NCBI GenBank assembly: GCA_020439925.1
Contig: JAGRPC010000037.1
Location: 1 to 60,719, forward strand
DNA from: Verrucomicrobiia bacterium
GTDB lineage: Bacteria; Verrucomicrobiota; Verrucomicrobiia; Verrucomicrobiales; DEV007
Reading direction: 5' to 3'
DNA length: 60,719 nt
This document shows positions 1 to 7,992 of this stretch, piece after piece. The notes beneath the pieces were generated by a model. It was not told the DNA's origin. It worked only from the letters and a program-made list of their open reading frames with translations, and made no database searches. Numbering within the stretch: position 1 is the stretch's first letter; each line of letters begins with the position of its first letter. Both the position numbers and the translations under genes were made by a program.

Positions 1-2
1 TG

Positions 3-2087
3 GCCCGCGTGGTGGCCGGGTATCCAAAGAAGGGCCTGATCTGGCATTTTCAGGGCAGCGGCAAGAGCCTACTCATGGTCTTCGCCGCGCAGAAGTTGCG
101 CCTGCATCCGCGCCTGGGCAATCCCACCGTGCTCATCGTGGTGGACCGCATCGACCTCGACACCCAGATCACCGCCACCTTCAACGCGGCGGATGTGCCC
201 AACATGGTCGGCGTGGGCGACCGCAAGGAACTGCAACGCCTGCTGGGGCAGGACGTGCGCAAAGTGCTGATCACGACGATTCATAAGTTCGCCGAGGCGG
301 ACGGGAAGCTGAACGAGCGCAGCAACGTGATCGTGATGGTGGACGAAGCGCACCGCACGCAGGAGGGCGACCTCGGCCGCAAGATGCGCGATGCTCTGCC
401 GAATGCCTTCCTTTTCGGTCTCACCGGCACGCCGATCAACCGGGCGGACCGCAACACCTTCTGGGCCTTCGGCGCGGACGAGGACGTGCAGGGCTACATG
501 AGCCGCTACTCCTTCCAGGATTCCATCCGCGACAAGGCGACGCTGCCGCTGCACTTCGAGGCCCCGGCGGTGAAGCTGAAGATCGACAAAGCGGCGATTG
601 ATGAAGCCTACAAGCAGATCACCGGCAACCTGAGCGAGCAGGACCGCGACGACCTCGCGAAACGCGCCGCGAAGATGGCGGTGCTGGTGAAGAACCCGGA
701 GCGCGTGCGGGCCGTGGTGGAACACATCGTGGGGCACTACCAGACCAAGGTTGAGCCGAACGGCTTCAAAGCTCAGGTGGTGGTCTTCGACCGCGAGTGC
801 TGCGTGCTCTACAAGAAGGTGATGGACGAACTGGTCGGGCCCGAGGCCAGCGCCATCGTGATGAGCAGCGCCCAGCACGATAAACCGGAGTGGAAGGAGC
901 ACATCCGCGACAAGGGCGCCGAGGAGAAGCTGCTCGACCGCTTCCGCGATCCGGCGGACCCGCTGAAGTTCGTCATCGTGACGAGCAAACTGCTCACCGG
1001 TTTCGACGCGCCGATCCTTCAGGTGATGTATCTCGACAAGCCGATGAAGGATCACAACCTCCTGCAGGCCATCTGCCGAGTGAACCGCACCTACGGCCAG
1101 ACGAAGACGCACGGCTTGATCGTGGATTACATCGGCATCTTCGACGACGTGGCGCAGGCGCTCGATTTCGACGAAAAGGCTGTCCAGCAGGTGGTGAGCA
1201 ACATCGACGAGCTGCGCAAGGCCCTGCCGGCGCAGATGCAGAAGTGCCTCGCCTTCTTCCCCGGGGTGGATCGCAGTGTCGGCGGCTACGAGGGCCTCAT
1301 GGCCGCCCAGCAGCACCTTCCCAACAACGAGGTGCGTGACAGGTTTGCCGGCGAATACAGCGTGCTCGGCACGATCTGGGAAGCGCTCTCGCCCGATCCC
1401 TGCCTCAGCGCCTACGAGAAGGACTTCAAGTGGCTCACCCAGGTCTACGAATCCGTGAAGCCCGTCAGCGGCAACGGTCGTCTGCTCTGGCACAGGCTCG
1501 GCGCCAAGACGATCGAGCTCATCAACGAAAACGTCCACGTCGAGGCCGTGCGAGATGACATCGAAGCCCTCGTGCTCGATGCCGAAGTGCTCGACAGCAT
1601 TCTCAGAGACACCAACCCCGGAAAGAAAGCCCGCGAAGTGGAAATCAAGCTCATCGCCCGCCTCCGGAAGCACGCCGGCAATCCGAAGTTCAAGGAACTC
1701 GGGGAGAGGCTGGAGAAGATCCGGGAGAGGCACGAGCAGGGCCTGCTGAACAGCCTCGAATTCCTCAAGGCCATTCTCGAGGTCGCCAAGGAAGTGGTCG
1801 AAGCCGAGAACCGGGTCGATCCCGAGGAGGAGCAAGACCGTGCCGTGGCCGCCCTCACCGAGCTGTTCAACGAGGCCAAGAACCAGCACACCCACGTCAT
1901 CGTAGAGCGCATCGTCGCCGACATCGACGGCATCGTGAAGCAGGTCCGCTTCGACGGCTGGCAGGCCACTGCCCAAGGCGAGAGAGAAGTGAAACAGGCC
2001 CTGCGGCGGGCGCTGCTACGCTACAAGCTGCACACGGATCAGGAGCTCTTCGACAAGGCCTACGGGTATATCCGGGAGTATTATTGA
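3..2087 (+). CDS. hsdR: Type I restriction enzyme R subunit, 5'-truncated by the window
   Basis: This is the motor and C-terminal part of HsdR, the ATP-dependent translocase and endonuclease subunit of a type I restriction-modification complex. The frame is open to the window edge, so the gene starts upstream and the N-terminal nuclease domain is not visible. A Walker A GSGKS is encoded at 54-68 and a DEAH box at 342-353, followed by the helicase motif LTGTP and a second RecA-like domain with VTSKLLTGFDAP and QAICRVNRTY. The C-terminal half is charged and helical, as in the HsdR region that contacts the methylase. hsdM and hsdS are expected to the left. It is likely cargo of the integrated element; identification is firm, element membership is inferred. 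Confidence 0.93.
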   Translation, partial: ARVVAGYPKKGLIWHFQGSGKSLLMVFAAQKLRLHPRLGNPTVLIVVDRIDLDTQITATFNAADVPNMVGVGDRKELQRLLGQDVRKVLITTIHKFAEADGKLNERSNVIVMVDEAHRTQEGDLGRKMRDALPNAFLFGLTGTPINRADRNTFWAFGADEDVQGYMSRYSFQDSIRDKATLPLHFEAPAVKLKIDKAAIDEAYKQITGNLSEQDRDDLAKRAAKMAVLVKNPERVRAVVEHIVGHYQTKVEPNGFKAQVVVFDRECCVLYKKVMDELVGPEASAIVMSSAQHDKPEWKEHIRDKGAEEKLLDRFRDPADPLKFVIVTSKLLTGFDAPILQVMYLDKPMKDHNLLQAICRVNRTYGQTKTHGLIVDYIGIFDDVAQALDFDEKAVQQVVSNIDELRKALPAQMQKCLAFFPGVDRSVGGYEGLMAAQQHLPNNEVRDRFAGEYSVLGTIWEALSPDPCLSAYEKDFKWLTQVYESVKPVSGNGRLLWHRLGAKTIELINENVHVEAVRDDIEALVLDAEVLDSILRDTNPGKKAREVEIKLIARLRKHAGNPKFKELGERLEKIRERHEQGLLNSLEFLKAILEVAKEVVEAENRVDPEEEQDRAVAALTELFNEAKNQHTHVIVERIVADIDGIVKQVRFDGWQATAQGEREVKQALRRALLRYKLHTDQELFDKAYGYIREYY

Positions 2088-2099
2088 GCCGAAAGGTAG

Positions 2100-2480
2100 G
2101 AAACTATAGCCGTCGCGATAGATGAACGGATTTTCCGAGAAACCGTCGGCGGGAAGTTTCGCAATGCCTCTGATTTCCGCTGGTGGGGTCTACGACCGGA
2201 GCAGCAAGGCAAGTGGATCGATCATCCACAGGTCCGCAGGAACGATGCCCTCGCTACGGAGCGACGGATGCGGGCGGAAGCGGCGGTGAAGTTCGTCCTC
2301 GAAAGCCGCGGCGTGGATGCGGAAGAGTGGTCCGATGCGTACCTCTGGGCCGGCGAGGTGGCGGAGAAGGGGCATGCCGACTGGAAGCGCGCGGCGCGTC
2401 AGGTCATTGCGGTTTTGCCTTTCGGAGATCGTTGCCCCATTCCGCCGCGGTGGAATCCGGACGCGACTGATCCGCCGTGA
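2100..2480 (+). pseudogene. Start-less reading frame after hsdR, possible gene remnant
   Basis: The frame is open from just after a TAG at 2097 and encodes a plausible soluble protein (GGKFRNASDFRWWGL, then RAEAAVKFVLESRGVDAEEW and GEVAEKGHADWKRAARQV), but no ATG, GTG or TTG occurs in frame before the ATG at 2268, which would leave only 70 residues. Its last 77 bases overlap the 3' end of the opposite-strand 118-residue gene, and the terminal Pro-rich residues look like read-through into that gene. It may be a small hsd-associated gene whose 5' and 3' ends were lost, or an uninformative open frame. I do not recognise a family. Confidence 0.3.
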
Positions 2481-2760
2481 CCGGTTCTTCGGGGCAACCC
2501 GTGTAACCGTCGGGCAGCTCCTCCGCGAGACATTCGAAAAAGGTCCTCTCGGCGTCCTCGGCATCGGCGGGCGTGGGCACTTCGCGCCACCCGAATCCGA
2601 CCCCGCAGGCCGCGAGCGTGATCGAATTGATTTGCTTGCTGATTCGAAGAGGGAGCCGGTTCAGAAAGCCGAGGAGCCATTCGACGTTCTTTTCGGTCTT
2701 GTGTTCGAAGCGGAGAGTTAGGCGGGTTTGCGGGGCATTAGGTTTTTGTTTTTTCTTCAT
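2404..2760 (-). CDS. Hypothetical 118-aa protein coupled to the primase gene
   Basis: A basic N-terminus (MKKKQKPNAP) is followed by a compact domain (TEKNVEWLLGFLNRLPLRIS, then ACGVGFGWREVP) and an acidic tail. The ATG at 2758-2760 overlaps the TGA of the upstream primase gene as ATGA, a clear sign of translational coupling, so I took this start rather than the longer open frame extending back inside the primase gene. The pairing suggests a replication or regulatory accessory of the element. No family is recognised; a DNA-binding or primase-partner role would be a guess. Confidence 0.6.
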   Translation of the reverse strand: MKKKQKPNAPQTRLTLRFEHKTEKNVEWLLGFLNRLPLRISKQINSITLAACGVGFGWREVPTPADAEDAERTFFECLAEELPDGYTGCPEEPVTADQSRPDSTAAEWGNDLRKAKPQ

Positions 2761-3740
2761 AAATGGTCGGATAGTTGAGGGTGGGAATCTGTGAGCCAAA
2801 GGACGCGTGAGATCCTGCCGGTCTTCTGATGCCGCTGTCCCGGGAGGCGGCAAGGGTGCTCGGGATGGCCGATCAGGCCGGCATCGATGCCGAGAGGGCG
2901 GGAAGCGTCTCGAAGCGATTCGATGGCAGCTTTTCCAGGGTCGTGAAACCAGGCGTGGAGGCTCTTGGAGCCGGTGTCGAGTATGGCTGCCAGATTCCAG
3001 TGAAGTCCCTGACGGAGCCACTGGATCGTGGCGAGGCTCGCCGCCCGGTGACGGGAGACCTCCTCCGGGCTTTGTGGCGGTTTTGCGGGGTCGCCATCGA
3101 AGTCGAGGACGACGTAGGGTGCCGAGACCACATTGGGCGCGGCTCTGCGCGTTGTGCCCGTGCGCCAAACCGCCGGGGCAACCATCGGCCCGATCTCGTC
3201 GAGTGCGGCCGATTGCCACTCGCCGACGGTCCGCCATCGCTCGGCGTGTAGATCGCCGCTTTGCGTGACGTGGCCAGTCCAGATGATCGCATCGGGTGGG
3301 AACAATGACGCGAGAAAGCCGCGGGGATCGTCGGCGGCATCTCCTTCGAGGCGACAAGGCGAGTCTTCCCACACATCGGCCGGATCCCAGCGGAATTGCT
3401 CCTCAATGAACGGGCGACCATGCAGGACCGCATCGGCGACGGCCTCCCGCTTGCGAGCCGTCCGGGCTTCGAGTTCACGGTTTTTCCACCCTTCGCGTTC
3501 CCGTCCCAAGTCGCGGGGACGGTCCTGCCTGATTCCGGCGGTCCGCCAGATCTCCGCGCTATGCGTACGCTCGACGGTGCATGTGAACTTGGCCGTGTCG
3601 AGGAACAGGACGCCATGGTTACCCGTCCGATCACTTCCATGGGCGGCGCAACCCGGGCAACGGAATGTGATTTTCCCGCCGGTCCGGCGCACTTTTTCAA
3701 GTCGGGCCAAGTCGAGGGTGATGACGTCATTCGGCCTCAT
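2757..3740 (-). CDS. AEP-superfamily (PrimPol-like) DNA primase
   Basis: The 327-residue protein has an N-terminal zinc-finger-like cluster (C28, C31, H34, C54; CPGCAAHG) resembling the template-binding finger of phage and plasmid primases. The C-terminal half shows the three hallmarks of archaeo-eukaryotic primases: acidic motif I VVLDFDG (D213, D215), motif II SKSLHAW (S260, H262) and a basic motif III around CRLPGQRHQKTGR (R298, H304). It would synthesise primers to start replication of the excised element, working with the helicase encoded 190 bases upstream. The motif pattern is seen directly; primase activity follows from family knowledge. A catalytically altered homologue used in defence is less likely. 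Confidence 0.72.
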   Translation of the reverse strand: MRPNDVITLDLARLEKVRRTGGKITFRCPGCAAHGSDRTGNHGVLFLDTAKFTCTVERTHSAEIWRTAGIRQDRPRDLGREREGWKNRELEARTARKREAVADAVLHGRPFIEEQFRWDPADVWEDSPCRLEGDAADDPRGFLASLFPPDAIIWTGHVTQSGDLHAERWRTVGEWQSAALDEIGPMVAPAVWRTGTTRRAAPNVVSAPYVVLDFDGDPAKPPQSPEEVSRHRAASLATIQWLRQGLHWNLAAILDTGSKSLHAWFHDPGKAAIESLRDASRPLGIDAGLIGHPEHPCRLPGQRHQKTGRISRVLWLTDSHPQLSDHL

Positions 3741-3941
3741 CGAGGGACTCTCAAGACAGAGGGGAGGTGGGTGGCTTTCCGTTTCCGGTTTCCTCCAAAC
3801 CCGGATGAGGCGGTGGAACGGAATTCTTTCCGGAAGAGTTTTCCGGCGGAATTCCGGTGGAAAACCTTTCGTGGAAATCCTTCCATTCCGGTCACCGCAG
3901 GTGGTTTCGTGGAAGTCGGAAATGGAATTCTCATTTTCCGG
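3741..3941. repeat. TTCCGG/GGAATTC-rich spacer, candidate origin
   Basis: The 190-base gap between the helicase and primase genes is dense in short related words: GGAATTC at 3820-3826, 3849-3854 (inside the palindrome CGGAATTCCG at 3847-3856) and 3924-3930, and TTCCGG or its complement at about 3829, 3841, 3853, 3886 and 3936, with another just inside the primase gene at 3783. Copies lie roughly 12-40 bases apart. Position between a primase and a helicase gene makes an iteron-like replication origin or an initiator binding region plausible. The repeats are seen; the function is inference. Confidence 0.35.
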
Positions 3942-5394
3942 TCCAGATCAGAAGTCCGTCGGCCTCATCGATCTTGCTCGCGAAGCGGCCATTCAGGGCA
4001 ACCGCCGCATAGGCCGCGCTTGAACCGCACTTGGTCGCTTCAATGAGTCGTTTCACGGCGTCCTTTTTCGGAACCCCGCCAGCCAAGGCGTTCTTCACGT
4101 CGGATTCGTTGATCGTCACCCGACCGCCCGGTGCCCCGGCGGAAAGGAATTCCTCGAAATCAAACTCATCGCATTGCTCGAAAAGACCGTTCCGGCGATG
4201 CCATGCCGAGGACGGGCCTTCCGCTCCATCGTTGTTCTTCGCGCAGGTCCAAACGACGCGATCATCAAGAGGATCGGGCGAGGCGGGTTCCAGAATGAAA
4301 ACACTCCTTGCGGCGGACCCGATGACAACGCTGCCGGACAGCTCCGGAAGCAGATCGCGCCCCCATTTTCGGCTATCGCTGGCGACGCGCTTTCTGAGGT
4401 GGGCCACGATGACGACCGCGGGCCTCTCCGACGGAGCCTCGGGTAGGCAACTGAGAATGCAATCGATGGCGGCTCGGTAGTCCTTTTGCTTGTCATCCAA
4501 GGTGATCCGATTCCAGGGATCGAGGCCGATCACGGCTGGGCGGAATGCCGCGATATGGTCCCGCATCTCGCGCTGGAATGCGGGATCGAGCAAGGGCAGT
4601 CCATAGTCGGGTGCAGGCGTGATGCGGATGAACTCGTCCAAATCGACACCCACAGGTGTTTTGATGTCGCTGAATTCGGCCTTGAGACGGGCCGGTCCGT
4701 TTTCGGCCTGAATGATCATCGTGCGGAATTTCGAGTGGAGGGGAAGTCCCATCCAGGATTGTCCAGTCGCTCCCGCGATGGCCAGCCCCACCAGGGCGCG
4801 ACTTTTTCCGCAGCCGGGAACGCCTCCAATGACGGCGATCCCGCCACGCGTCAGATGGCAATCTCCAGCCAAAACGAAATCCGGCGGCATCTCCCACTCC
4901 CGACACTGGCTCGGCGACCACAATTGCAGGAATGGCGTCGCCGATGAGTCCGCGTCTGGTTTCGACTGAAGGACCCGTTCCGACTTGATTCTCTCGTCCC
5001 CGATTGATGCCGTCACGGTCTCAGGCGTGATGGGGAGGGGTGCCGTTTTTGCAGCTGCAGACGGAACGTGCCGACTCACACTTCCGGCACGGATGGTTTC
5101 GACGAGCTCGGCAATCTTCTCGGGCGAGTTTTCATGGGCGCTCGGATCGAACAAGATACTTTTCGCATCCTCGGCAAGGGAGGGCATCCCCCGTCCAACT
5201 TCGGCGGCCACTTTCTGTGGCGACGGTGTTCGGCCTGCCTGCTCGAATCGCTCAAGGGCCGCAAGGATCGAGGCGGCCAGCGGATCGGTGAAGCTGGCAG
5301 CGGGAAAGCGTTTGTGCGAAGGCGATCCGGAGACCACGTAGAACGCGGCAAGGGTTCGCTCCGCGGCATCGCGGGAGGTTGGTGTTGTGGACAT
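3931..5394 (-). CDS. RepA-like AAA+ replicative helicase (AAA_25/KaiC-like)
   Basis: The 487-residue protein has a helical N-terminal region (about 1-110), a linker, and a RecA-fold ATPase core. Walker A is GVPGCGKS (191-198), Walker B VIGLDPW (D292), and a sensor-type segment VVIVAHLRKR follows near residue 325. This arrangement matches hexameric RepA-like helicases of plasmids, phages and integrative elements (AAA_25). It probably unwinds the element's origin, paired with the neighbouring primase. A C-terminal extension of about 80 residues with a helical SAAYAAVALNGRF segment may be a winged-helix or DNA-contact region. Family assignment is good; the exact partner is inferred from gene order. 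Confidence 0.72.
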   Translation of the reverse strand: MSTTPTSRDAAERTLAAFYVVSGSPSHKRFPAASFTDPLAASILAALERFEQAGRTPSPQKVAAEVGRGMPSLAEDAKSILFDPSAHENSPEKIAELVETIRAGSVSRHVPSAAAKTAPLPITPETVTASIGDERIKSERVLQSKPDADSSATPFLQLWSPSQCREWEMPPDFVLAGDCHLTRGGIAVIGGVPGCGKSRALVGLAIAGATGQSWMGLPLHSKFRTMIIQAENGPARLKAEFSDIKTPVGVDLDEFIRITPAPDYGLPLLDPAFQREMRDHIAAFRPAVIGLDPWNRITLDDKQKDYRAAIDCILSCLPEAPSERPAVVIVAHLRKRVASDSRKWGRDLLPELSGSVVIGSAARSVFILEPASPDPLDDRVVWTCAKNNDGAEGPSSAWHRRNGLFEQCDEFDFEEFLSAGAPGGRVTINESDVKNALAGGVPKKDAVKRLIEATKCGSSAAYAAVALNGRFASKIDEADGLLIWTGK

Positions 5395-5489
5395 CTGCGC
5401 AATGGGTGTGAGCCATCCCGAAGCACCTGAACCGTTTCAGCAATCGAGGGTGAAACAGGGGTGCATCTCCGGGGGAGACCCTGTTTCGT

Positions 5490-5750
5490 CTATTCCTCGG
5501 TCGATTTTCCGCCGGTGGCGCGAGACTCGAGGAAGTCCCGGAGCGAATCGAAGGAGATGAGGCGTGTGCCCTTTATCTGGCCTCGCTCGCGGAGAGAGGT
5601 GGAGCGTATCAGGCCTTTATTGAGCAACACGTAGAGGCGAGGTTTCGAGATCCCCGACCATTCGACGGCCTCGGCAACTCGAATCCATTCGCGAGGGGGA
5701 ATGGCGGCATGATTGTCCGCCCCGGCATGAGAGAGTGATTTTAGACTCAT
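5490..5750 (-). CDS. Excisionase/AlpA-like helix-turn-helix protein
   Basis: This 86-residue protein carries a MerR-like winged helix near residues 22-70 (WIRVAEAVEWSGISKPRLY, a GLIRS wing, and SFDSLRDFLESR), the layout of small excisionase or AlpA regulators (HTH_17). Such proteins bend attachment-site DNA for excision or switch on the integrase operon. It sits 95 bases upstream of the helicase gene in the same orientation and could start the replication operon. A 219-base non-coding region with a palindrome precedes it. Fold assignment is from the pattern only. Confidence 0.6.
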   Translation of the reverse strand: MSLKSLSHAGADNHAAIPPREWIRVAEAVEWSGISKPRLYVLLNKGLIRSTSLRERGQIKGTRLISFDSLRDFLESRATGGKSTEE

Positions 5751-5840
5751 GCGTTGAGCGTATCCAAAGCCGTCGAAGGCCCAGGTGCCCGTCGCTTGAA
5801 GCGAGAAAATCGGAAATGGGGCCTTTATGCAGGCAACTCA

Positions 5841-5856
5841 CCGCCTCGTGAGGCGG
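5841..5856. repeat. Perfect inverted repeat upstream of the HTH gene
   Basis: CCGCCTC-GT-GAGGCGG forms a 7-bp perfect inverted repeat in the 219-base gap between the unknown 231-residue gene and the HTH gene. No T-run follows on either strand, so it does not look like a terminator; an operator for the element's own HTH protein is the more likely reading. The remainder of the gap (5751-5969) shows no credible gene. Confidence 0.35.
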
Positions 5857-5969
5857 AAAAATAGGAAATCCGGGCTTTTTGTAGGAAAATCGTCCAATCT
5901 TGGCGAGGGAATCGCCGGACTTCGGACAAAAGGAAAAATTAACTCCCGGACTTCTTTTTTTCCGATGAG

Positions 5970-6665
5970 TCACTTTTTCCTGGCTCTACTTACCGCGAAG
6001 TTCTTCGCAGGCGAGAGATATTGCCCCTTGTTCGCTCCACTTCGACTTCGTGGCTGCTTCCTTGGCGTTTTTGAACTTGGTTCAAAGTATCGTCGCCACC
6101 TTGTGACATGCGGTGCCACAAAGGCCGCGAGACTCCAGAACTCGTCAGGGGTGGCGACGGTTTGGAAGCCAGTACCGTCGAGTCCCGCATTTTTCATCCA
6201 CTCGGGGCGTCTCGCTTGATGTTGATCCCACCAGGCATTGAGCTTGATCTCTGCCTGACTTTTGGTTTCGTTCGGATGGTAGCTCAGGAAAACAGCTTTC
6301 CGGAAAAGGTTCTCCCGATCCTCGTGGCCCATTCCCTTGATACGAAGGATCTGGGCGAGTGCATCCTGCCGGGGCAAGCCGCTTGCCAGTTTATCCGGAT
6401 GCGGCTCCTTAATTGCTTCGCGCACCTCCTTGGGAAGGCCGTTCCTTTGTCTTTCGATCGCAAATGCTATTTCGCTGTACAGGTCTGGAACGGGTTCGAG
6501 ATCACGGGCAAGGATCTCGGCCTGTTGCAGGAGAGCGGCGGCTTCGTCGAGTCGGGGAACGGGTTCTCCCCGAAGTTGGGCCAAACGAATCGCCAAATCG
6601 GCAAACTCCCAAGGGGTTGCCAGGCGTGTTGGTTTCGAATCGGATGGATTGGTCGTGTTGCTCAT
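5970..6665 (-). CDS. Hypothetical protein coupled to the integrase
   Basis: The 231-residue protein starts at an ATG that overlaps the integrase stop codon (ATGA at 6662-6665), so it is translated with the integrase. The N-terminal half is helical and Leu/Ala-rich (EFADLAIRLAQLRGE, AAALLQQAEILARDLE). The middle has LAQILRIKGMGHEDRENLFR and KLNAWWDQHQARRPEWMK, and the tail is strongly basic. I recognise no family. The basic tail and coupling to the recombinase suggest a DNA-binding accessory, but that is inference. Confidence 0.55.
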   Translation of the reverse strand: MSNTTNPSDSKPTRLATPWEFADLAIRLAQLRGEPVPRLDEAAALLQQAEILARDLEPVPDLYSEIAFAIERQRNGLPKEVREAIKEPHPDKLASGLPRQDALAQILRIKGMGHEDRENLFRKAVFLSYHPNETKSQAEIKLNAWWDQHQARRPEWMKNAGLDGTGFQTVATPDEFWSLAAFVAPHVTRWRRYFEPSSKTPRKQPRSRSGANKGQYLSPAKNFAVSRARKK

Positions 6666-7879
6666 TTCGTTCCTTCGTTCTTCTCGGTGGGAACCGGTTT
6701 CATCAGATCCGGCATGGCCGCGTCGAGGGCCTTACGTTTGGTGTCTAGGTCGATGACGGTGTAGTGGGCGCTCATTTCGACGCTGTCGTGGCCGATGATG
6801 TCCTGAACCACGGCGGGACTGATGCCGGCGTTTTTCATTAGCGAGGTGGCGGTGTGCCGGAGACAGTGGAAGGAGAGGGGAGCGGTTTCGCGCCGGGCTT
6901 TCCGCCCCTCCTTGGTGGCCTCGTGGGATTCTTTCGCACGCAGACCGGCGGCGGCGAGGATTTCGGCGAACTGGCGGCTCAGGGTGGAACCGTTGTGGTT
7001 GGCCGCGGCCCTCGGGTGAATGGGGGCCTTGGGATCGTCGCTGGAAGGAAGGGTTTCGATGTGGGCGAGGAGGGGATTGCAGATCGGAATGCGGGTCTTG
7101 CGGCTGGTCTTGGTGGAGACGAGGTGAATTTCCCCGTTCTGGCCCGCGCCGAGGTCGACATTGGCCCAGGTGAGTTTGGCCAGGTCGCCGAGGCGTTGGC
7201 CGGTGTAGAGGCCGAAGAGCATCATCGACCGCCATTCGTCGTCGGCGACGGCCAGGACGTTCCGGATCTCATCGAGGCTGAAGGGGCGGCGACGAAGAGT
7301 TTCCCCCTTTTTGAGCAAGCCGCATTCCTTGGCGGGGTTCTCGGCGATGAACCCGTCTCGGCGGGCATCCTCGAAAATGACGCGGAGGAGTTTGATTCCG
7401 TGGTTGACGGTCGATGCACTGACCCGGTTCGCGAGGTGATCCCGGTAGGCGATGAAGTGCTGGGTCTCGAGTTCGGCGAGGGCGTCGTCCGCCGTGGAAT
7501 CTAGGAACTCGAGAAAATCACGGGAGCGGGTCTCGTAGGCGGCATAGGTGGCGGGGGCGACTTCTCCCTTTCTCCGGGAGAGCCATCCCTGGACAAAAGC
7601 TCGTGGGGTCGAGTCGGGGAGTTGCTTGGAGTGGACCTCTCGATAGATGTCCGCGATGACTCGGTGCGCCTGCCTCGCCCTGGCGCGCTCCTTGGAGAGT
7701 TGTTCCCACTGATCGGCGAGATCCTGGGCCGGCTTTCTTTTGGTCTGCTTGGTGGAACGCTGGACACGGCGCCCGTCGGGGAGGGTGAAGCAGGCGAAGT
7801 AGAAGCGCGAGCGCGGTTTTTTGCGGATAGATGCCATGGTGCTGGCAACAAAAGTGGCAACGTCAGGCAGGTCAGTCAA
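6662..7879 (-). CDS. Tyrosine recombinase / phage-type integrase
   Basis: The 405-residue enzyme has an AP2-like basic N-terminal arm (GRRVQRSTKQTKRKPAQDLA), a SAM-like core-binding domain at about 88-185, and a catalytic domain from about 195. Catalytic residues are visible: R229 in TGQRLGDL, a lysine in VSTKTSRK (about 257), H338 and R341 in SFHCLRH, H364 in IIGHDS and the nucleophile Y373 in SAHYTV. It catalyses integration and excision at the adjacent tRNA-derived site 70 bases upstream of its start. All active-site residues are present, so the enzyme should be functional. Confidence 0.92.
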   Translation of the reverse strand: MTDLPDVATFVASTMASIRKKPRSRFYFACFTLPDGRRVQRSTKQTKRKPAQDLADQWEQLSKERARARQAHRVIADIYREVHSKQLPDSTPRAFVQGWLSRRKGEVAPATYAAYETRSRDFLEFLDSTADDALAELETQHFIAYRDHLANRVSASTVNHGIKLLRVIFEDARRDGFIAENPAKECGLLKKGETLRRRPFSLDEIRNVLAVADDEWRSMMLFGLYTGQRLGDLAKLTWANVDLGAGQNGEIHLVSTKTSRKTRIPICNPLLAHIETLPSSDDPKAPIHPRAAANHNGSTLSRQFAEILAAAGLRAKESHEATKEGRKARRETAPLSFHCLRHTATSLMKNAGISPAVVQDIIGHDSVEMSAHYTVIDLDTKRKALDAAMPDLMKPVPTEKNEGTK

Positions 7880-7948
7880 GTCTTATGAAGTCACGAAATC
7901 CTTATTTTATCTAGGTTTCAGCGCCACGAAAAGGGGCTTGAGGGAAAT

Positions 7949-7973
7949 CTGGGTTCGATTCCCGGCGGGGGCA
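7949..7973 (+). other. tRNA 3'-end remnant, putative attR
   Basis: CTGGG-TTCGATT-CCCGG (7949-7965) is a canonical T-arm with TTC loop, followed by a 7-base acceptor strand CGGGGGC and discriminator A at 7973. The 50 bases upstream do not supply an anticodon arm, D-arm or the complementary GCCCCCG acceptor strand, so only the tRNA 3' end is present. That is what remains at the distal side when an element integrates into a tRNA gene and restores its 3' end at the other side. The tRNA identity cannot be told from this fragment. Confidence 0.7.
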
Positions 7974-7992
7974 TGCGTTTCCTGACGCCCCG

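Larger units (their letters stand above)
1..7973. mobile_element. Right part of an integrated genomic island (tRNA-targeted)
   Basis: The stretch ends at a tRNA 3'-end remnant at 7949-7973 directly beyond a tyrosine integrase gene. It carries, in leftward order from that end, integrase, unknown protein, excisionase-like HTH, AAA+ helicase, AEP-type primase and a small unknown. The truncated hsdR and a start-less reading frame lie further left. This is the usual composition of an integrative element or satellite with its own replication module and a restriction system as cargo. No intact tRNA or second attachment site is visible inside the window, so the left boundary is assumed to lie upstream; that hsdR belongs to the element rather than the host is inference. 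Confidence 0.6.

Noticed and set aside
69..1976. 635-codon minus-strand open frame opposite hsdR
   Set aside because: Antisense shadow of hsdR in GC-rich DNA; translation has no domain motifs and is rich in His/Val/Glu from the mirrored codons.
2761..3372. N-terminal extension of the 118-residue gene through the primase region
   Set aside because: The extra sequence is Arg/Pro-rich shadow of the primase frame, and ATG 2758-2760 overlaps the primase stop in a typical coupling pattern.
7880..7973. Complete tRNA gene next to the integrase
   Set aside because: Only the T-arm and acceptor 3' strand are present; no D-arm, anticodon arm or complementary 5' acceptor strand in the preceding 60 bases.
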